NCBI RefSeq assembly: GCF_001556105.1
Contig: NZ_LSIF01000074.1
Coordinates: 13,065-77,064 of the forward strand
Length of the DNA stretch: 64,000 bases
Source of the DNA: Pseudoxanthomonas mexicana
Lineage (GTDB): Bacteria; Pseudomonadota; Gammaproteobacteria; Xanthomonadales; Xanthomonadaceae
Direction: 5' to 3'
Part shown: positions 22,406 through 31,205 of the stretch, in pieces
Layout: each line of letters begins with the position of its first letter
How positions within the stretch are numbered: position 1 is the first letter of the stretch
Program-made: the position numbers and the translations under genes
Notes under the pieces: generated by a model
Databases searched by the model: none
Told to the model about the DNA's origin: nothing
Seen by the model: the letters and a program-made list of their open reading frames with translations, nothing else

Positions 22406-23014
22406 CTAGGCCAGGATCTCGTAGCGCCGCCAGATCCACGACAGTTCGTACAGCAACGCCGCGACGGCGAACATGCCGTGATAGCGCGGGTTGCGCGTGG
22501 CGACGGCAACCAGGCTGGCGAGCACGAACACCGTGTTGCGGACACAGTACTCCGGTCCGAGTTGCTGCACGTAGGCCGAGCCCTTGATCAACGTGTCGCC
22601 GACGTCGACCACGAACATCACCGCCAGCAGGCCGAAGAACCAGCGCCGCCGTCCGTAGTAGTAATCGCGATAGCCGACGCCGTCGGCCAGCGATTCGGGG
22701 AACACCAGTGCGCACAGCAGATACAGCAGCAATGCGTAGAGGGTGACGTACAGGTAGAGGTTGAAGTTCCAGTGCGCCTGGTGCGACAGGCTGAACTGCC
22801 ACCACCAGAAGTGCAGCAGGTAGACGAACATGAAGCCGGCCCAGAGCAGGTGCACCGCGTACACCGCGTGCGCGCGCGGACGCTCGATGATGCGCGCCGC
22901 ATGGCGCAGCAGGTGGGTCAGGCCGAGGCCGACGACCATCCCCAGCAGGATGCGGACGTGGATGTAGAGGTTGGCGTGGCTGGCGGGATCGGCGGCTTGC
23001 ATGGTGGCGTCCAT
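22406..23014 (-). CDS. Multi-pass membrane protein of unknown function
   Basis: A 202-residue protein with about six hydrophobic helices, notably rich in aromatic residues (HFWWWQFSLSHQAHWNFNLYLYVTLYALLLYLL; YRDYYYGRRRWFFGLLAVMFVV). I recognise no enzyme motif. The start at 23014 (MDATMQAADP) is chosen for length; a second ATG at 23002 is equally possible since neither has a strong ribosome-binding site. It is divergent from the glutathione peroxidase gene. Confidence 0.65.
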   Translation of the reverse strand: MDATMQAADPASHANLYIHVRILLGMVVGLGLTHLLRHAARIIERPRAHAVYAVHLLWAGFMFVYLLHFWWWQFSLSHQAHWNFNLYLYVTLYALLLYLLCALVFPESLADGVGYRDYYYGRRRWFFGLLAVMFVVDVGDTLIKGSAYVQQLGPEYCVRNTVFVLASLVAVATRNPRYHGMFAVAALLYELSWIWRRYEILA

Positions 23015-23128
23015 GGTCCGGTACGGGCGCCACGTTAGCCGATCGTCAGCCGCCTGCCCATCTCGCCGGGATGAGCCTTGCCCTGCCGCCGCCGCCGGTG
23101 TCTGATAGCGCCTTTCCGGGAGAACCTG

Positions 23129-23611
23129 ATGACCACCGCCTACGATTTCTCCGCCCAGGACCTCGACGGTCGCGAGCGTTCGCTGTCCGAGTACCAGGGC
23201 AAGGCCCTGCTGATCGTCAATGTGGCGTCGAAGTGCGGCTTCACGCCGCAGTACACCGGACTGGAAGCATTGTGGCGCGAGTTCGGTCCGCAGGGTCTGG
23301 TCGTGCTCGGTTTCCCCTGCGACCAGTTCGGCCACCAGGAGCCGGGTGATGAAGCAGAGATCCGCAACTTCTGCTCGCTGAATTACGACGTGTCGTTCCC
23401 GATGTTCGCCAAGATCGATGTCAACGGCAACGACGCGCATCCGCTGTGGAAGTGGCTGAAGCAGGAGAAGAGCGGGCTGCTCGGCATCAGCGCGATCAAG
23501 TGGAATTTCAGCAAGTTCCTCGTCGGCCGCGACGGCAGGGTGATCAAGCGCTACGCGCCGACCGACACGCCCGAATCCCTCACGGGCGACATCCGCGCCG
23601 CACTGGATTGA
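23129..23611 (+). CDS. Glutathione peroxidase (BtuE/GPx-like)
   Basis: A 160-residue thiol peroxidase. The peroxidatic Cys36 replaces selenocysteine in NVASKCGFTPQY, and the conserved Gln/Trp tetrad partners are visible in GFPCDQFGHQEPG and KWNFSKFLV. The family reduces hydroperoxides with thioredoxin or glutathione. The ATG at 23129 follows GGGAG. The next gene begins 7 bases after the stop. Confidence 0.94.
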   Translation: MTTAYDFSAQDLDGRERSLSEYQGKALLIVNVASKCGFTPQYTGLEALWREFGPQGLVVLGFPCDQFGHQEPGDEAEIRNFCSLNYDVSFPMFAKIDVNGNDAHPLWKWLKQEKSGLLGISAIKWNFSKFLVGRDGRVIKRYAPTDTPESLTGDIRAALD

Positions 23612-23618
23612 GCGCCGC

Positions 23619-24026
23619 GTGACGAACGAGGCGATGGGCGCGCCGCCGTTCCATATCGAGTTCGGTGCTGCCGACTACGGGCTGCGCGCCTGGGTAACGG
23701 GCACCAACGGCACGCTGGAAACGACGCTGGCGTGCTGGCGTGCCATCGCGGAAGAGGTTCGCCGGCTGGCGTCACCAGGACTGCTGGTGGTCGACGACAT
23801 GGAAGGCCTGCCGCCGCCACCCGAGCAGTTGCTGCAGTTCGTGCAGGCCATGCGCGGGCAGGGCATGGAAGCCGTGCGCATCGCGTATGTCGAGAAACAC
23901 GTCGAGCAGATACCCCAGGTGGAGTTCGCCGGTCTGCTGGCGAACGAGCACGGCTTCGATGCACGCATCTTCGCGATGGAGGCCGAAGCGGTGCTTTGGC
24001 TGCGTTACGGGGAGCGCGGCGGCTGA
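23619..24026 (+). CDS. Conserved hypothetical protein
   Basis: A 135-residue soluble protein of mixed alpha/beta character (FHIEFGAADYGLRAWVTGTNGTLETTLACWRAIAEEV... GLLVVDDMEG). The pattern, a beta-strand pair then a helix and a DDM turn, resembles STAS-like regulatory folds, but I cannot name a family. It starts with GTG at 23619, 7 bases after glutathione peroxidase; an ATG at 23634 is an alternative. Its last 22 bases overlap, tail to tail, the convergent thioredoxin-like gene. Confidence 0.65.
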   Translation: MTNEAMGAPPFHIEFGAADYGLRAWVTGTNGTLETTLACWRAIAEEVRRLASPGLLVVDDMEGLPPPPEQLLQFVQAMRGQGMEAVRIAYVEKHVEQIPQVEFAGLLANEHGFDARIFAMEAEAVLWLRYGERGG

Positions 24027-24556
24027 GCGGATGAACTGCGCTGCAGTGCCTCTTCCGGCAACAGCGCCAACAGTTCCTGCACGAAGGACTCCAGCACCGC
24101 TTCCGAGTAGCCGCGATGCGTGCGCACGATGCGGCCGTCCTGTCCGATGATGAACATGTTGGGCAGGGCGGTGACGCCGTAGCGGTCGGTGACGATGCCG
24201 CGGACGTCGTGGACGAAGGTGAGGTCCAGGTCCTTGTTGGCGCGCAGGACGCCCAGGTAGTCGTTGCGCGGTTCCTTCATGTTGATCGCGATGACTTCCA
24301 GGTAATCGCGGCCCACCAGCTTCTGCACGTGGCCGAGCATCGGCAGCTCGCGCCGGCACGGGCCGCACCACGAGGCCCAGAACGTCACCACCACCACCTT
24401 GCCCTTGAGGGCATCGAGGTCGACCGGGTCGCCTTCGCGATCCTTCAGGGTGATCGGCGGCGGCACGTCGCCGATGCCGGGTTGTTTGACGGCATCGCCC
24501 GCATACGCGCAAGGCGCCAGGGCCAGCAGTGCGGCCAGCAGCAGATTCCGGATCAC
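24005..24556 (-). CDS. Periplasmic thioredoxin-like protein, TlpA family
   Basis: A 183-residue exported thiol-disulfide protein. The signal peptide is MIRNLLLAALLALAPCAYA. The thioredoxin fold carries WCGPC with Cys64 and Cys67, and the cis-Pro loop is ALPNMFII. TlpA/ResA relatives reduce periplasmic disulfides, for example in cytochrome maturation. The C-terminal end overlaps the convergent upstream gene by 22 bases. No partner membrane reductase is nearby. Confidence 0.9.
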   Translation of the reverse strand: MIRNLLLAALLALAPCAYAGDAVKQPGIGDVPPPITLKDREGDPVDLDALKGKVVVVTFWASWCGPCRRELPMLGHVQKLVGRDYLEVIAINMKEPRNDYLGVLRANKDLDLTFVHDVRGIVTDRYGVTALPNMFIIGQDGRIVRTHRGYSEAVLESFVQELLALLPEEALQRSSSAQPPRSP

Positions 24557-24623
24557 GGTGTGTCCTCCCCAGGACGTCGTGGGCGCAGCGTAGCACCCGC
24601 CGCATCCGTGGGGCGAGCGGCGG

Positions 24624-25403
24624 CTACTTCTCGACGAATGCCCGCTCGAACACGTACTGGCCTGCCGTGCCGATGCGCGGTGCGGCGGTGAAACCGCAGC
24701 CGTCCAGCAGCGCGCGGAAATCGGCCAGCATCTGCGGGCTGCCGCAGATCATCGCGCGGTCGTGTTCCGCATCCAGCGGTGCGATGCCCAGGCTGTCCAT
24801 CATCGCGCCGCTGGCCATCAGGTCGGTCAGGCGGCCCTGGTGGACGAAGTCCTCGCGGGTCACGGCAGGGTAGTACAGCAACTTCTCGCGGATGGTCTCG
24901 CCGAGGAACTCATGTTGCGGCAGTTCCTTCTCGAAGTAGTCGCGGTAGGCCAGGTCGTCGGCATGGCGCACGCCGTGGGTCAGGATGACCTTGTCGAAGC
25001 GCTCGTACGTTTCCGGGTCCTTGATCACCGACAGCCACGGCGCCAGGCCGGTGCCGGTGCCGAGCAGATAGAGGTTGCGGCCGGGATGCAGATCGCTGAT
25101 CAGCAGCGTGCCGGTGGGCTTGCGCCCGATCAGCACGCTGTCGCCGGGCTTGATGTGCTGCAGGCGTGAGGTCAGCGGACCGTTCTGCACCTTGATGCTG
25201 AAGAACTCGAGTTGCTCTTCCCAGTTGGCGCTGGCGATCGAGTAGGCGCGCAGCAGCGGCTTGCCATTGACCTCCAGTCCGATCATCACGAACTGGCCGT
25301 TCTCGAAGCGGAAACCGTCGTCGCGGGTGGTGGTGAAGCTGAAGTAGGCGTCCGTCCAGTGACGGACGTCGAGCACCGTCTCGGTGCCGAACGCAGAGGA
25401 CAT
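24624..25403 (-). CDS. fpr: Ferredoxin--NADP(+) reductase
   Basis: A 259-residue FAD flavoprotein that passes electrons between NADPH and ferredoxin or flavodoxin. The FAD motif RAYSIAS and the NADPH-binding motif GTGTGLAPWLSV are present, and the protein ends FVEK as in subclass I bacterial FPRs. The start at 25403 (MSSAFGTETVL) gives the normal family length; no strong ribosome-binding site is visible. It is separate from, but on the same strand as, the FAD oxidoreductase upstream. Confidence 0.93.
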   Translation of the reverse strand: MSSAFGTETVLDVRHWTDAYFSFTTTRDDGFRFENGQFVMIGLEVNGKPLLRAYSIASANWEEQLEFFSIKVQNGPLTSRLQHIKPGDSVLIGRKPTGTLLISDLHPGRNLYLLGTGTGLAPWLSVIKDPETYERFDKVILTHGVRHADDLAYRDYFEKELPQHEFLGETIREKLLYYPAVTREDFVHQGRLTDLMASGAMMDSLGIAPLDAEHDRAMICGSPQMLADFRALLDGCGFTAAPRIGTAGQYVFERAFVEK

Positions 25404-25471
25404 GGGGGATGTGGGCGATTGAAGCGACGCGCCATTGTAGCCGACCGGCACCGGCCGGCCCTTGATCGTGC

Positions 25472-26584
25472 TCAATGCCCTTCTGCCGGATCGGGCGCCG
25501 TGTCGCCGCGCTGGTGGAAGCACAGCTGTTCGACTGCGCGACGCAGCGGGCGCGCCGTCAGCAGCAGATCCACCGGCAGGTCGAACTGGCCGTGGTCGAA
25601 CGCCCAGCGCAGCAGGCGCTTGAAGCCGAAGCCGGGTACCGCCGATGGCCATGGCGGTGACGGCGTCGCATCGTGCAGGAGCCGGCGCGCGAGCATCCGA
25701 CCCACGCCGGCACCGTGGCGCAGGCCGGCATGGATGCCGCCCGCCGTCAGCGGCGACACCATGCCCGCCGCATCGCCGATCAGCACCACATCGTCGCGCT
25801 GCACCGGTCGTACCGGACCGCCACAGGGAATCAGGCCGGCACGGATGCTGTCCGGCGTGTGGGCGGTCGACAACCCGGTCATCGGGGCGACGTGGCGGAG
25901 GAAGCCGGCCATGTCGGGGGCGGGATCCTTGCCAGGGTGGTGCCGACGCGCGAGGCCGGCCTGCACGCCAGTCGGTGTCTGCGCCACCCAGCCCAGGTAG
26001 CCGGGTGCGAAGCGCTTGCTGATGAAGCAGTGCAGGGCATCGGGCTCGCGCAGCGCCATGCCGGCGAATTCGTACTCCACGCCGTAGAGGAACTGCGTCA
26101 CCTGGCCCAGGCCGAGCCGTTGTGCGACCCGCGATCGCGCGCCGTCCGCGCCGACCAGGATCCGCGTGTGGCCCACGCCATCGACTGCCCAACCTGTCTG
26201 CGTGCGCACTGCGTCGCGGAACGCCTGTCCGCGACGCAGCTCGACGCCGCATGCCTCTGCGCGTTCACCGAGCCAGCGCATCAGCGCGGGCGTGTCGGTG
26301 GTGTAGAAGCGGTAGCCGTCGGCGCCCAATCGCATGCTGCGCAAGTTGGGGGCGTACAGGCGTACATGCGGAACGGCGCGCAGCAAGGAGGGCGGCAGCC
26401 CCGCCAGCAGCGGTGCATCGCAGGCTTCCTGCACCAGGATGCCGGTGGTATGCACGCGCTCGCCGAGGTCGTGCTTGCGGTCGATTACGCGGATGCGAAG
26501 ACCCTGCGTGGCGAGTTCGTGCGCGCAGGCGAGGCCGGCGAATCCGGCACCGACCACGATCACGTCATAGCGGTTGTCCTGCAT
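25472..26584 (-). CDS. FAD-dependent oxidoreductase, geranylgeranyl-reductase/hydroxylase type
   Basis: A 370-residue flavoprotein. The dinucleotide-binding motif is GAGFAG at residues 12-17, followed by DR at the end of the second strand (VIDRKHDLGER), and the second FAD motif is VVLIGDAAGMVSPLTAGGIHAGL. This pattern is shared by isoprenoid-chain reductases and aromatic hydroxylases; the sequence alone does not separate them. It lies 68 bases upstream of fpr on the same strand, so FPR-supplied electrons are possible but unproven. Confidence 0.85.
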   Translation of the reverse strand: MQDNRYDVIVVGAGFAGLACAHELATQGLRIRVIDRKHDLGERVHTTGILVQEACDAPLLAGLPPSLLRAVPHVRLYAPNLRSMRLGADGYRFYTTDTPALMRWLGERAEACGVELRRGQAFRDAVRTQTGWAVDGVGHTRILVGADGARSRVAQRLGLGQVTQFLYGVEYEFAGMALREPDALHCFISKRFAPGYLGWVAQTPTGVQAGLARRHHPGKDPAPDMAGFLRHVAPMTGLSTAHTPDSIRAGLIPCGGPVRPVQRDDVVLIGDAAGMVSPLTAGGIHAGLRHGAGVGRMLARRLLHDATPSPPWPSAVPGFGFKRLLRWAFDHGQFDLPVDLLLTARPLRRAVEQLCFHQRGDTAPDPAEGH

Positions 26585-26690
26585 CGTCGGGCATGCGCTC
26601 CATAAGGGGATGGTGGGCAGCGTGCCGGCGGTGCGGGGAGTCGCGATGAAGTCGCCATGAAGTCAGCGGCGATCCGTATCCAGAAAGAAA

Positions 26691-26712
26691 GAAGGCGCCC
26701 AGGGGCGCCTTC
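26691..26712 (-). terminator. Intrinsic terminator of the scpA-scpB-rluB operon
   Basis: On the minus strand, GAAGGCGCC pairs with GGCGCCTTC around a 4-base loop and is followed by TTTCTTTC. It begins 9 bases past the rluB stop and closes the transcription unit. Confidence 0.85.
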
Positions 26713-26720
26713 CGTTCTAC

Positions 26721-28400
26721 TCAGCCGTGGCCGCCACCGCGGGGGCCGCGTTGTCCGCCGCCACCGGGCCTGCCGCCGCCGCCCGGACGACCGCCGGGAC
26801 CGCGGCCACCGGCAGGACGACCACCGGGGCCAGGACGCGGGCCAGCCTGCTGCGGACGATTGCCACCACCGCCCGGACGTCCCGGCGGACGCGGGCCGCG
26901 CGGTTGCTGGCCATAGGGATTGAAACCGGGATTGGCGTGGTCGGACGGGAAGCTCGGTGCGCTGGCGGGATGGCCATACGGACGCGCCGCACGCTGCGGC
27001 TTGCCCGCGCCCTGACCACCGCGCGGACCGCGCTCGCCGCCGGGGCCGGCACGGTCAGCACCGAAGCGATCGCCAGCGAAGCCGCCCGGACCTGCGCCCG
27101 GACCACGCCGGCCTGCGCCGCCGCCGGGCTTGCCAGCGGCACCACCCGGACGCCCGCCAGGCTTGCCGCCGTAGGGCTTCTTCGGGCCGCCGGGACCGGC
27201 ATTGCGATGGCCGGCCGGGCCGGTGTCCACGCCATCCGGCACGTACCAGCTGCGGAACGCGGCCGGATTGCCATCCGGCAACGGCTTGGGTCCCTTCTGC
27301 GTGCGTTGCTTGAACGGACGCTGCGACTGCTTCGCCGCCTGCTCGCCGCTGACGGTCAGGCCGCCATGCGGCTTCTTGCCGCGGCCGCCACGGCCGCGGT
27401 CTTCGCGCACGTGGTCGAAGCGGCGCAGCTCGCGGCCTTCGTCGGCGCTGTTGTGGCCGTTGACGTAGGCGCTGCCGCTGCGGCCGCCGCCGACGTGCAC
27501 GGTCGACTTGGCGGCCTTGCGCTGGCCGATCACCGGCTGCAGCGTCAGGGCGGCCGGCGTGCCGACCTCCAGGCCCAGGTCCTTGCGCAGCGCTTCGACC
27601 TGCGCATCCGGCAGTTCCTGCGTCTGGCCGCGCAGCAGCGGCTGCGGCAGGCTGACCTTGCCGTAGCGCACGCGCTTCAGGCGGCTGACCTGGCAACCCT
27701 GCGATTCCCACAGGCGGCGCACTTCGCGGTTGCGGCCTTCCTTGACGACCACGCGGAACCAGTCGTGCGAATCGGTGCCGCCGATGCGTTCGATCTCGTC
27801 GAACTTGGCCGGGCCGTCGTCCAGCGCCACGCCGCGGCGCAGGCGGTCGACGACGTTGTCCGGCACGCTTTCCTGGCCTTCCGGCGCGCGCACGCGCACG
27901 ACGTACTCGCGCTCGACTTCGTACGAGGGATGCATCATCGCGTTGGCGAGTTCGCCGTCGGTGGTCAGCACCAGCAGGCCGGTGGTGTTGATGTCCAGGC
28001 GACCGATGGCGATCCAGCGCGCGCCCTTCAGCGAGGGCAGCGCTTCGAAGATCGTCGGACGGCCTTCGGGATCTTCGCGGGTAGTGACTTCGCCTTCCGG
28101 CTTGTTGTAGATCAGCACGCGCGAGGGTTCGGTCAGCGCGCTGGCGACGAAGGTCTTGCCGTCCAGTTCGACGCGGTCGCCGCCCTTGACCGACATGCCG
28201 GTCTGCGCGACTTCACCATTGACCTTGACCAGGCCGTCGGCGATGCGCTGTTCCAGCGCGCGGCGCGAGCCCAGGCCGGCCTGCGCCAGCACCTTGTGCA
28301 GGCGCTCTTCCAGGCGATTGGTATCCGGCGCTTCGGCGCCTTCGCCGCGCTTCAGCGACAGCTTGCCCAGGGTGGTTTTCTTGGTGGGGGTGTTGCTCAT
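26721..28400 (-). CDS. rluB: 23S rRNA pseudouridine synthase RluB with long disordered tail
   Basis: Makes a pseudouridine in helix 89 of 23S rRNA (position 2605 in E. coli numbering). An S4 RNA-binding domain spans about residues 30-90 (RLHKVLAQAGLGSRRALEQRI). The catalytic domain has Asp136 in GRLDINTTG. The enzyme proper ends near residue 300; residues about 300-559 are low complexity, very rich in Gly, Arg and Pro (GGRPGG and RGGRG-like repeats). E. coli RluB is about 290 residues, so nearly half of this protein is extra and probably binds RNA non-specifically. The start overlaps the scpB stop by 4 bases (ATGA). Confidence 0.93.
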   Translation of the reverse strand: MSNTPTKKTTLGKLSLKRGEGAEAPDTNRLEERLHKVLAQAGLGSRRALEQRIADGLVKVNGEVAQTGMSVKGGDRVELDGKTFVASALTEPSRVLIYNKPEGEVTTREDPEGRPTIFEALPSLKGARWIAIGRLDINTTGLLVLTTDGELANAMMHPSYEVEREYVVRVRAPEGQESVPDNVVDRLRRGVALDDGPAKFDEIERIGGTDSHDWFRVVVKEGRNREVRRLWESQGCQVSRLKRVRYGKVSLPQPLLRGQTQELPDAQVEALRKDLGLEVGTPAALTLQPVIGQRKAAKSTVHVGGGRSGSAYVNGHNSADEGRELRRFDHVREDRGRGGRGKKPHGGLTVSGEQAAKQSQRPFKQRTQKGPKPLPDGNPAAFRSWYVPDGVDTGPAGHRNAGPGGPKKPYGGKPGGRPGGAAGKPGGGAGRRGPGAGPGGFAGDRFGADRAGPGGERGPRGGQGAGKPQRAARPYGHPASAPSFPSDHANPGFNPYGQQPRGPRPPGRPGGGGNRPQQAGPRPGPGGRPAGGRGPGGRPGGGGRPGGGGQRGPRGGGHG

Positions 28401-29224
28401 TGTTTCTGCTCCGACGGTGCCCGGTCTTCCTCGTCGGAAGCAGCGGCGTCGTCATCTTCGGGTTGAGGTTCATCGTGATCGCCGGCGTCGTCGCCGGTGT
28501 CATCGGATGCGGTGTCTTCGTCGGCATCGTCCGATGCCGGAGTGTTCTGCTGTTCGTCGTCCGTGTCGTCGCCGTCATCTGCGGCGTCCGTGCTTTCGTC
28601 CTGCGTGCTTTCGTCCCGGGCGTCGTCGACGGCATCGCCGCTGGCGATGCTGACCGGCAGCGGCGCGCCGTCCAGCGGCAGCTGCGGCTCCAGTTCGCCG
28701 ATGTCCTTCAGTTCGGACAGCGGCGGCAGTTCGTCCAGGCGCTTCAGGCCGAAGTAGTCGAGGAAGCCCTTGGTGGTGCCGAACAGCGCGGGTTTGCCCG
28801 GCACATCGCGGTGGCCGACGACGCGGATCCACTCGCGTTCTTCCAGCGCCTGGATGATGTTGCTGCTGACCGCTACGCCACGGACCTGTTCGATCTCGCC
28901 GCGGGTGATCGGCTGGCGGTAGGCGATCAGGGCCAGCGTTTCCAGCGTGGCGCGGGTGTACTTGGTCTTGCGCTCGGTCCACAGGCGCGCGACCCAGACA
29001 TGCACGTCGGCCTTGACCTGGTAGCGGTAGCCGGACGCGACCTCGACCAGCTCCACGCCGCGGTCGGTGCAGGCATCAGTCAGCTGCTGCACGGCGTCTT
29101 CGACGCTGCCTTCCGGCGCCGGCTCGTCCTCGGGGAACAGGCCATGCAGCTGGGCCAGCGTCAGCGGCTGGGTGGCGGCCATGAGGGCGGCCTCCACGAT
29201 GCGGTTGATGAGCGATTGATCCAT
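28397..29224 (-). CDS. scpB: Segregation and condensation protein B
   Basis: A kleisin-associated winged-helix protein of the SMC-ScpAB condensin. The core (residues 1-190) contains the paired winged helices with IAYRQPITRGEIEQVRGV and ALFGTTKGFLDYFGL. Residues about 197-275 form an extreme acidic tail of Asp, Glu, Ser and Ala (DDADEDTASDDTGDDAGD), far beyond typical ScpB length. The gene follows scpA by 46 bases and overlaps rluB. The smc gene itself is at 52.8 kb in this window. Confidence 0.94.
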   Translation of the reverse strand: MDQSLINRIVEAALMAATQPLTLAQLHGLFPEDEPAPEGSVEDAVQQLTDACTDRGVELVEVASGYRYQVKADVHVWVARLWTERKTKYTRATLETLALIAYRQPITRGEIEQVRGVAVSSNIIQALEEREWIRVVGHRDVPGKPALFGTTKGFLDYFGLKRLDELPPLSELKDIGELEPQLPLDGAPLPVSIASGDAVDDARDESTQDESTDAADDGDDTDDEQQNTPASDDADEDTASDDTGDDAGDHDEPQPEDDDAAASDEEDRAPSEQKQ

Positions 29225-29270
29225 GCGGTCCTGTCGTTCGGAAAGGCGGCGGGCGGGTGGCCCGGCCGCG

Positions 29271-30176
29271 TCACGGGCTGTCGTTGGCGGCGTCGCTGTC
29301 GTCGAACTCGCTGGAGAACTGCAGCGGTTCGTTGGTGTTGTTCAGCGCCAGCGACTTGATGTAGATCGGGGCGAGCGGGGCTTCCTGCACGATGTCGAGC
29401 AGCTGTTCCTTGGCCAGTTCCAGCATGGCCAGGAAGGTCACCAGCACGCCCAGCTTGCCTTCCTCGGGCGTGAACATGCTCTCGAAACGGTGGAACTTGC
29501 CATCCTCCAGCCGCGTCAGCACGTCGCCCATGCGCTGGCGCACGCTGAGCGCCTCGCGCTTGATCGCGTGGCCGGTGAACAGCTCGGCGCGCTTCAGCAC
29601 GTCGTGCAGTGCCAGCAGCATTTCCTTCAGCTCGACCGGTGGCGGCAGCTTGACCGCCGCACGATCCGGCACGTCGGCGCTCACCGGCGTCGTATCGCGG
29701 TCCTGGCGGGGCAGGGCGTCCAGGTCCTCGGCCGCCTGCTTGAAGCGCTCGTACTCCTGCAACCGGCGGACCAGTTCGGCGCGCGGATCGCCTTCCTCGC
29801 CGTCCTCGCTGACCGGTCGCGGCAACAGCATGCGCGACTTGATCTCGGCCAGGATGGCGGCCATCAGCAGGTACTCGGCGGCCAGCTCGAACCGCAGTTC
29901 CTGCATCACATTGATGTAGTCCACGTACTGCCGGGTGATTTCGGCGACGGGGATGTCCAGGATGTCCAGGTTCTGCCGGCGGATCAGGTACAGCAGCAGG
30001 TCCAGCGGGCCTTCGAACGCGTCGAGGATGACCTCCAGCGCGTCCGGCGGGATGTACAGGTCCTGCGGGATCTGCAGCACCGGCTGGCCATGCACCACCG
30101 CCAGCGGCATTTCCTGCTGCTGCGGATGCGTGGTCGGGGTTTGTGGGTTCGCGTCGGACGCGAGTTCTGGGCTCAT
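29271..30176 (-). CDS. scpA: Segregation and condensation protein A (kleisin)
   Basis: The kleisin bridging subunit of the SMC-ScpAB complex (301 residues). The N-terminal SMC-neck-binding region shows FEGPLDLLLYLIRRQNLDILDIPVAEIT, and the C-terminal winged helix that meets the SMC head shows VTFLAMLELAKEQLLDIVQ. The start at 30176 (MSPELASDANPQT) is chosen because the upstream in-frame extension is Cys/Arg-rich and non-conserved; an N-terminal linker rich in Pro, Gln and Thr precedes the domain. First gene of the scpA-scpB-rluB unit. Confidence 0.93.
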   Translation of the reverse strand: MSPELASDANPQTPTTHPQQQEMPLAVVHGQPVLQIPQDLYIPPDALEVILDAFEGPLDLLLYLIRRQNLDILDIPVAEITRQYVDYINVMQELRFELAAEYLLMAAILAEIKSRMLLPRPVSEDGEEGDPRAELVRRLQEYERFKQAAEDLDALPRQDRDTTPVSADVPDRAAVKLPPPVELKEMLLALHDVLKRAELFTGHAIKREALSVRQRMGDVLTRLEDGKFHRFESMFTPEEGKLGVLVTFLAMLELAKEQLLDIVQEAPLAPIYIKSLALNNTNEPLQFSSEFDDSDAANDSP

Positions 30177-30552
30177 CAAGAAACAGCCATCGTGCGGATC
30201 ACCCTGCAGGCCTGCGCGCGGCAGGACGGCGCGGCACCGGCATTGCACCAACCAAGATCATCATGCGTCGCAGGGCGAACGCTTCCCTTACAGCAACCAG
30301 CAAAGCACACCGCAGGGATGCGGCGGCGGACAGCGAGAGGTCGTCGGGCGCGGGCGGGTGGGGGCAGCGAATCGAACGTCCCGGTGATCCCTCGATGGGG
30401 CAGGGAGGTCGGCGTGGCCGGGTCTTCCCCTGGACGGGCCGCTGCTTCCGGCCGTGCAATGGAGGACAGGGTAAGCCCTGTCCCATACGGTGTCCAGCGC
30501 CGGATGGCGGGACCGCCCTTACAATTCAGACTTCGCCTGCGGAGTGAACACC
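30177..30552. other. Divergent intergenic region scpA / YciI-like gene
   Basis: A 376-base gap with no convincing gene in any frame. It must hold the scpA promoter on the minus strand and the YciI-like promoter on the plus strand; a -10-like TACAAT lies at 30520-30525. An 8-bp perfect hairpin (GGACAGGG/CCCTGTCC, 30464-30483) is the only clear structure. Confidence 0.5.
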
Positions 30553-30852
30553 ATGTGGTATGCCATTGAAGGCCATGACGGCCCCGACGTCCTGGCCCGG
30601 CGACTGGCGGCGCGCCCCGAGCATCTGGCGCGGTTGACCGCCCTCCGCGACGACGGCCGGCTGCTGTTGGCCGGGCCGTGTCCGGCGATCGACGCCGAGG
30701 ATCCGGGCCCGGCCGGCTTCAGCGGCAGCATCGTGATCGCCGAATTCGATTCCCTGGAGGACGCACGCGCCTGGGCGGATACAGATCCGTACGTGGCGGC
30801 CGGCGTCTACGTCCGCGTCGACGTGCGCCCGTTCCGCAAGGTCCTGCCGTGA
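30553..30852 (+). CDS. YciI-family protein
   Basis: A 99-residue dimeric alpha/beta-barrel-like protein ([28 protein letters not shown] ... [41 protein letters not shown]). His and Asp in the GHDGPD turn match the conserved YciI residues. The biochemical role of most family members is unknown. GGAG lies 9 bases before the ATG. It overlaps the BolA-like gene by 4 bases (GTGA), so the two are translationally coupled. Confidence 0.9.
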   Translation: MWYAIEGHDGPDVLARRLAARPEHLARLTALRDDGRLLLAGPCPAIDAEDPGPAGFSGSIVIAEFDSLEDARAWADTDPYVAAGVYVRVDVRPFRKVLP

Positions 30853-31118
30853 GCCGGGTGGAGCGGATCCGGGCGGCGCTGGAGTCCGCCCTGCAGCCGC
30901 TTTCCCTGGACGTGCTGGACGACAGCCACAAGCATGCCGGCCATGAAGGCGCCCGTGATGGGCGCGGCCATTTCACCGTCCGGATCACCAGCGAGGCGTT
31001 CGTGGGCAAGGCGCCGCTGGCCCGCCACCGTGCGGTGTACGCCGCCCTGGGCGAGATGATGCAGACCGACATCCATGCGCTGGCCATCGAGGCGCGGACG
31101 CCCGACGAAGCCCGCTGA
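30849..31118 (+). CDS. BolA/IbaG-family protein
   Basis: An 89-residue protein with the BolA fold ([64 protein letters not shown]). The conserved HFTV/KxxxxRHRxVY signature and the SHKHAGH histidines, which coordinate a shared 2Fe-2S cluster with monothiol glutaredoxin, are present. BolA proteins act in iron-sulfur trafficking and stress or cell-shape regulation. GTG start inside the YciI stop. Confidence 0.92.
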   Translation: MSRVERIRAALESALQPLSLDVLDDSHKHAGHEGARDGRGHFTVRITSEAFVGKAPLARHRAVYAALGEMMQTDIHALAIEARTPDEAR

Positions 31119-31159
31119 GCGTCCGCCGGCCATCTGGCAGCGCCGCATGCAGGTCGGAT

Positions 31160-31173
31160 TGAAAACGTTTACA
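31160..31173. promoter_or_regulatory. LacI-type operator 1, upstream of bglX
   Basis: TGAAAACGTTTACA, an imperfect 14-bp palindrome with the central CG typical of LacI-family sites, 32 bases before the bglX start. It shares the pattern TGWAAWCGNTTACA with four other sites in the window. Confidence 0.75.
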
Positions 31174-31205
31174 TTCGGCCCCCTTCGTTATGCCGGGAGG
31201 GCGCC

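Noticed and set aside
30199-30486. 95-codon minus-strand frame between scpA and the YciI gene
   Set aside because: Pro/Arg-rich, no ribosome-binding site and no recognisable pattern; typical of non-coding high-G+C sequence.
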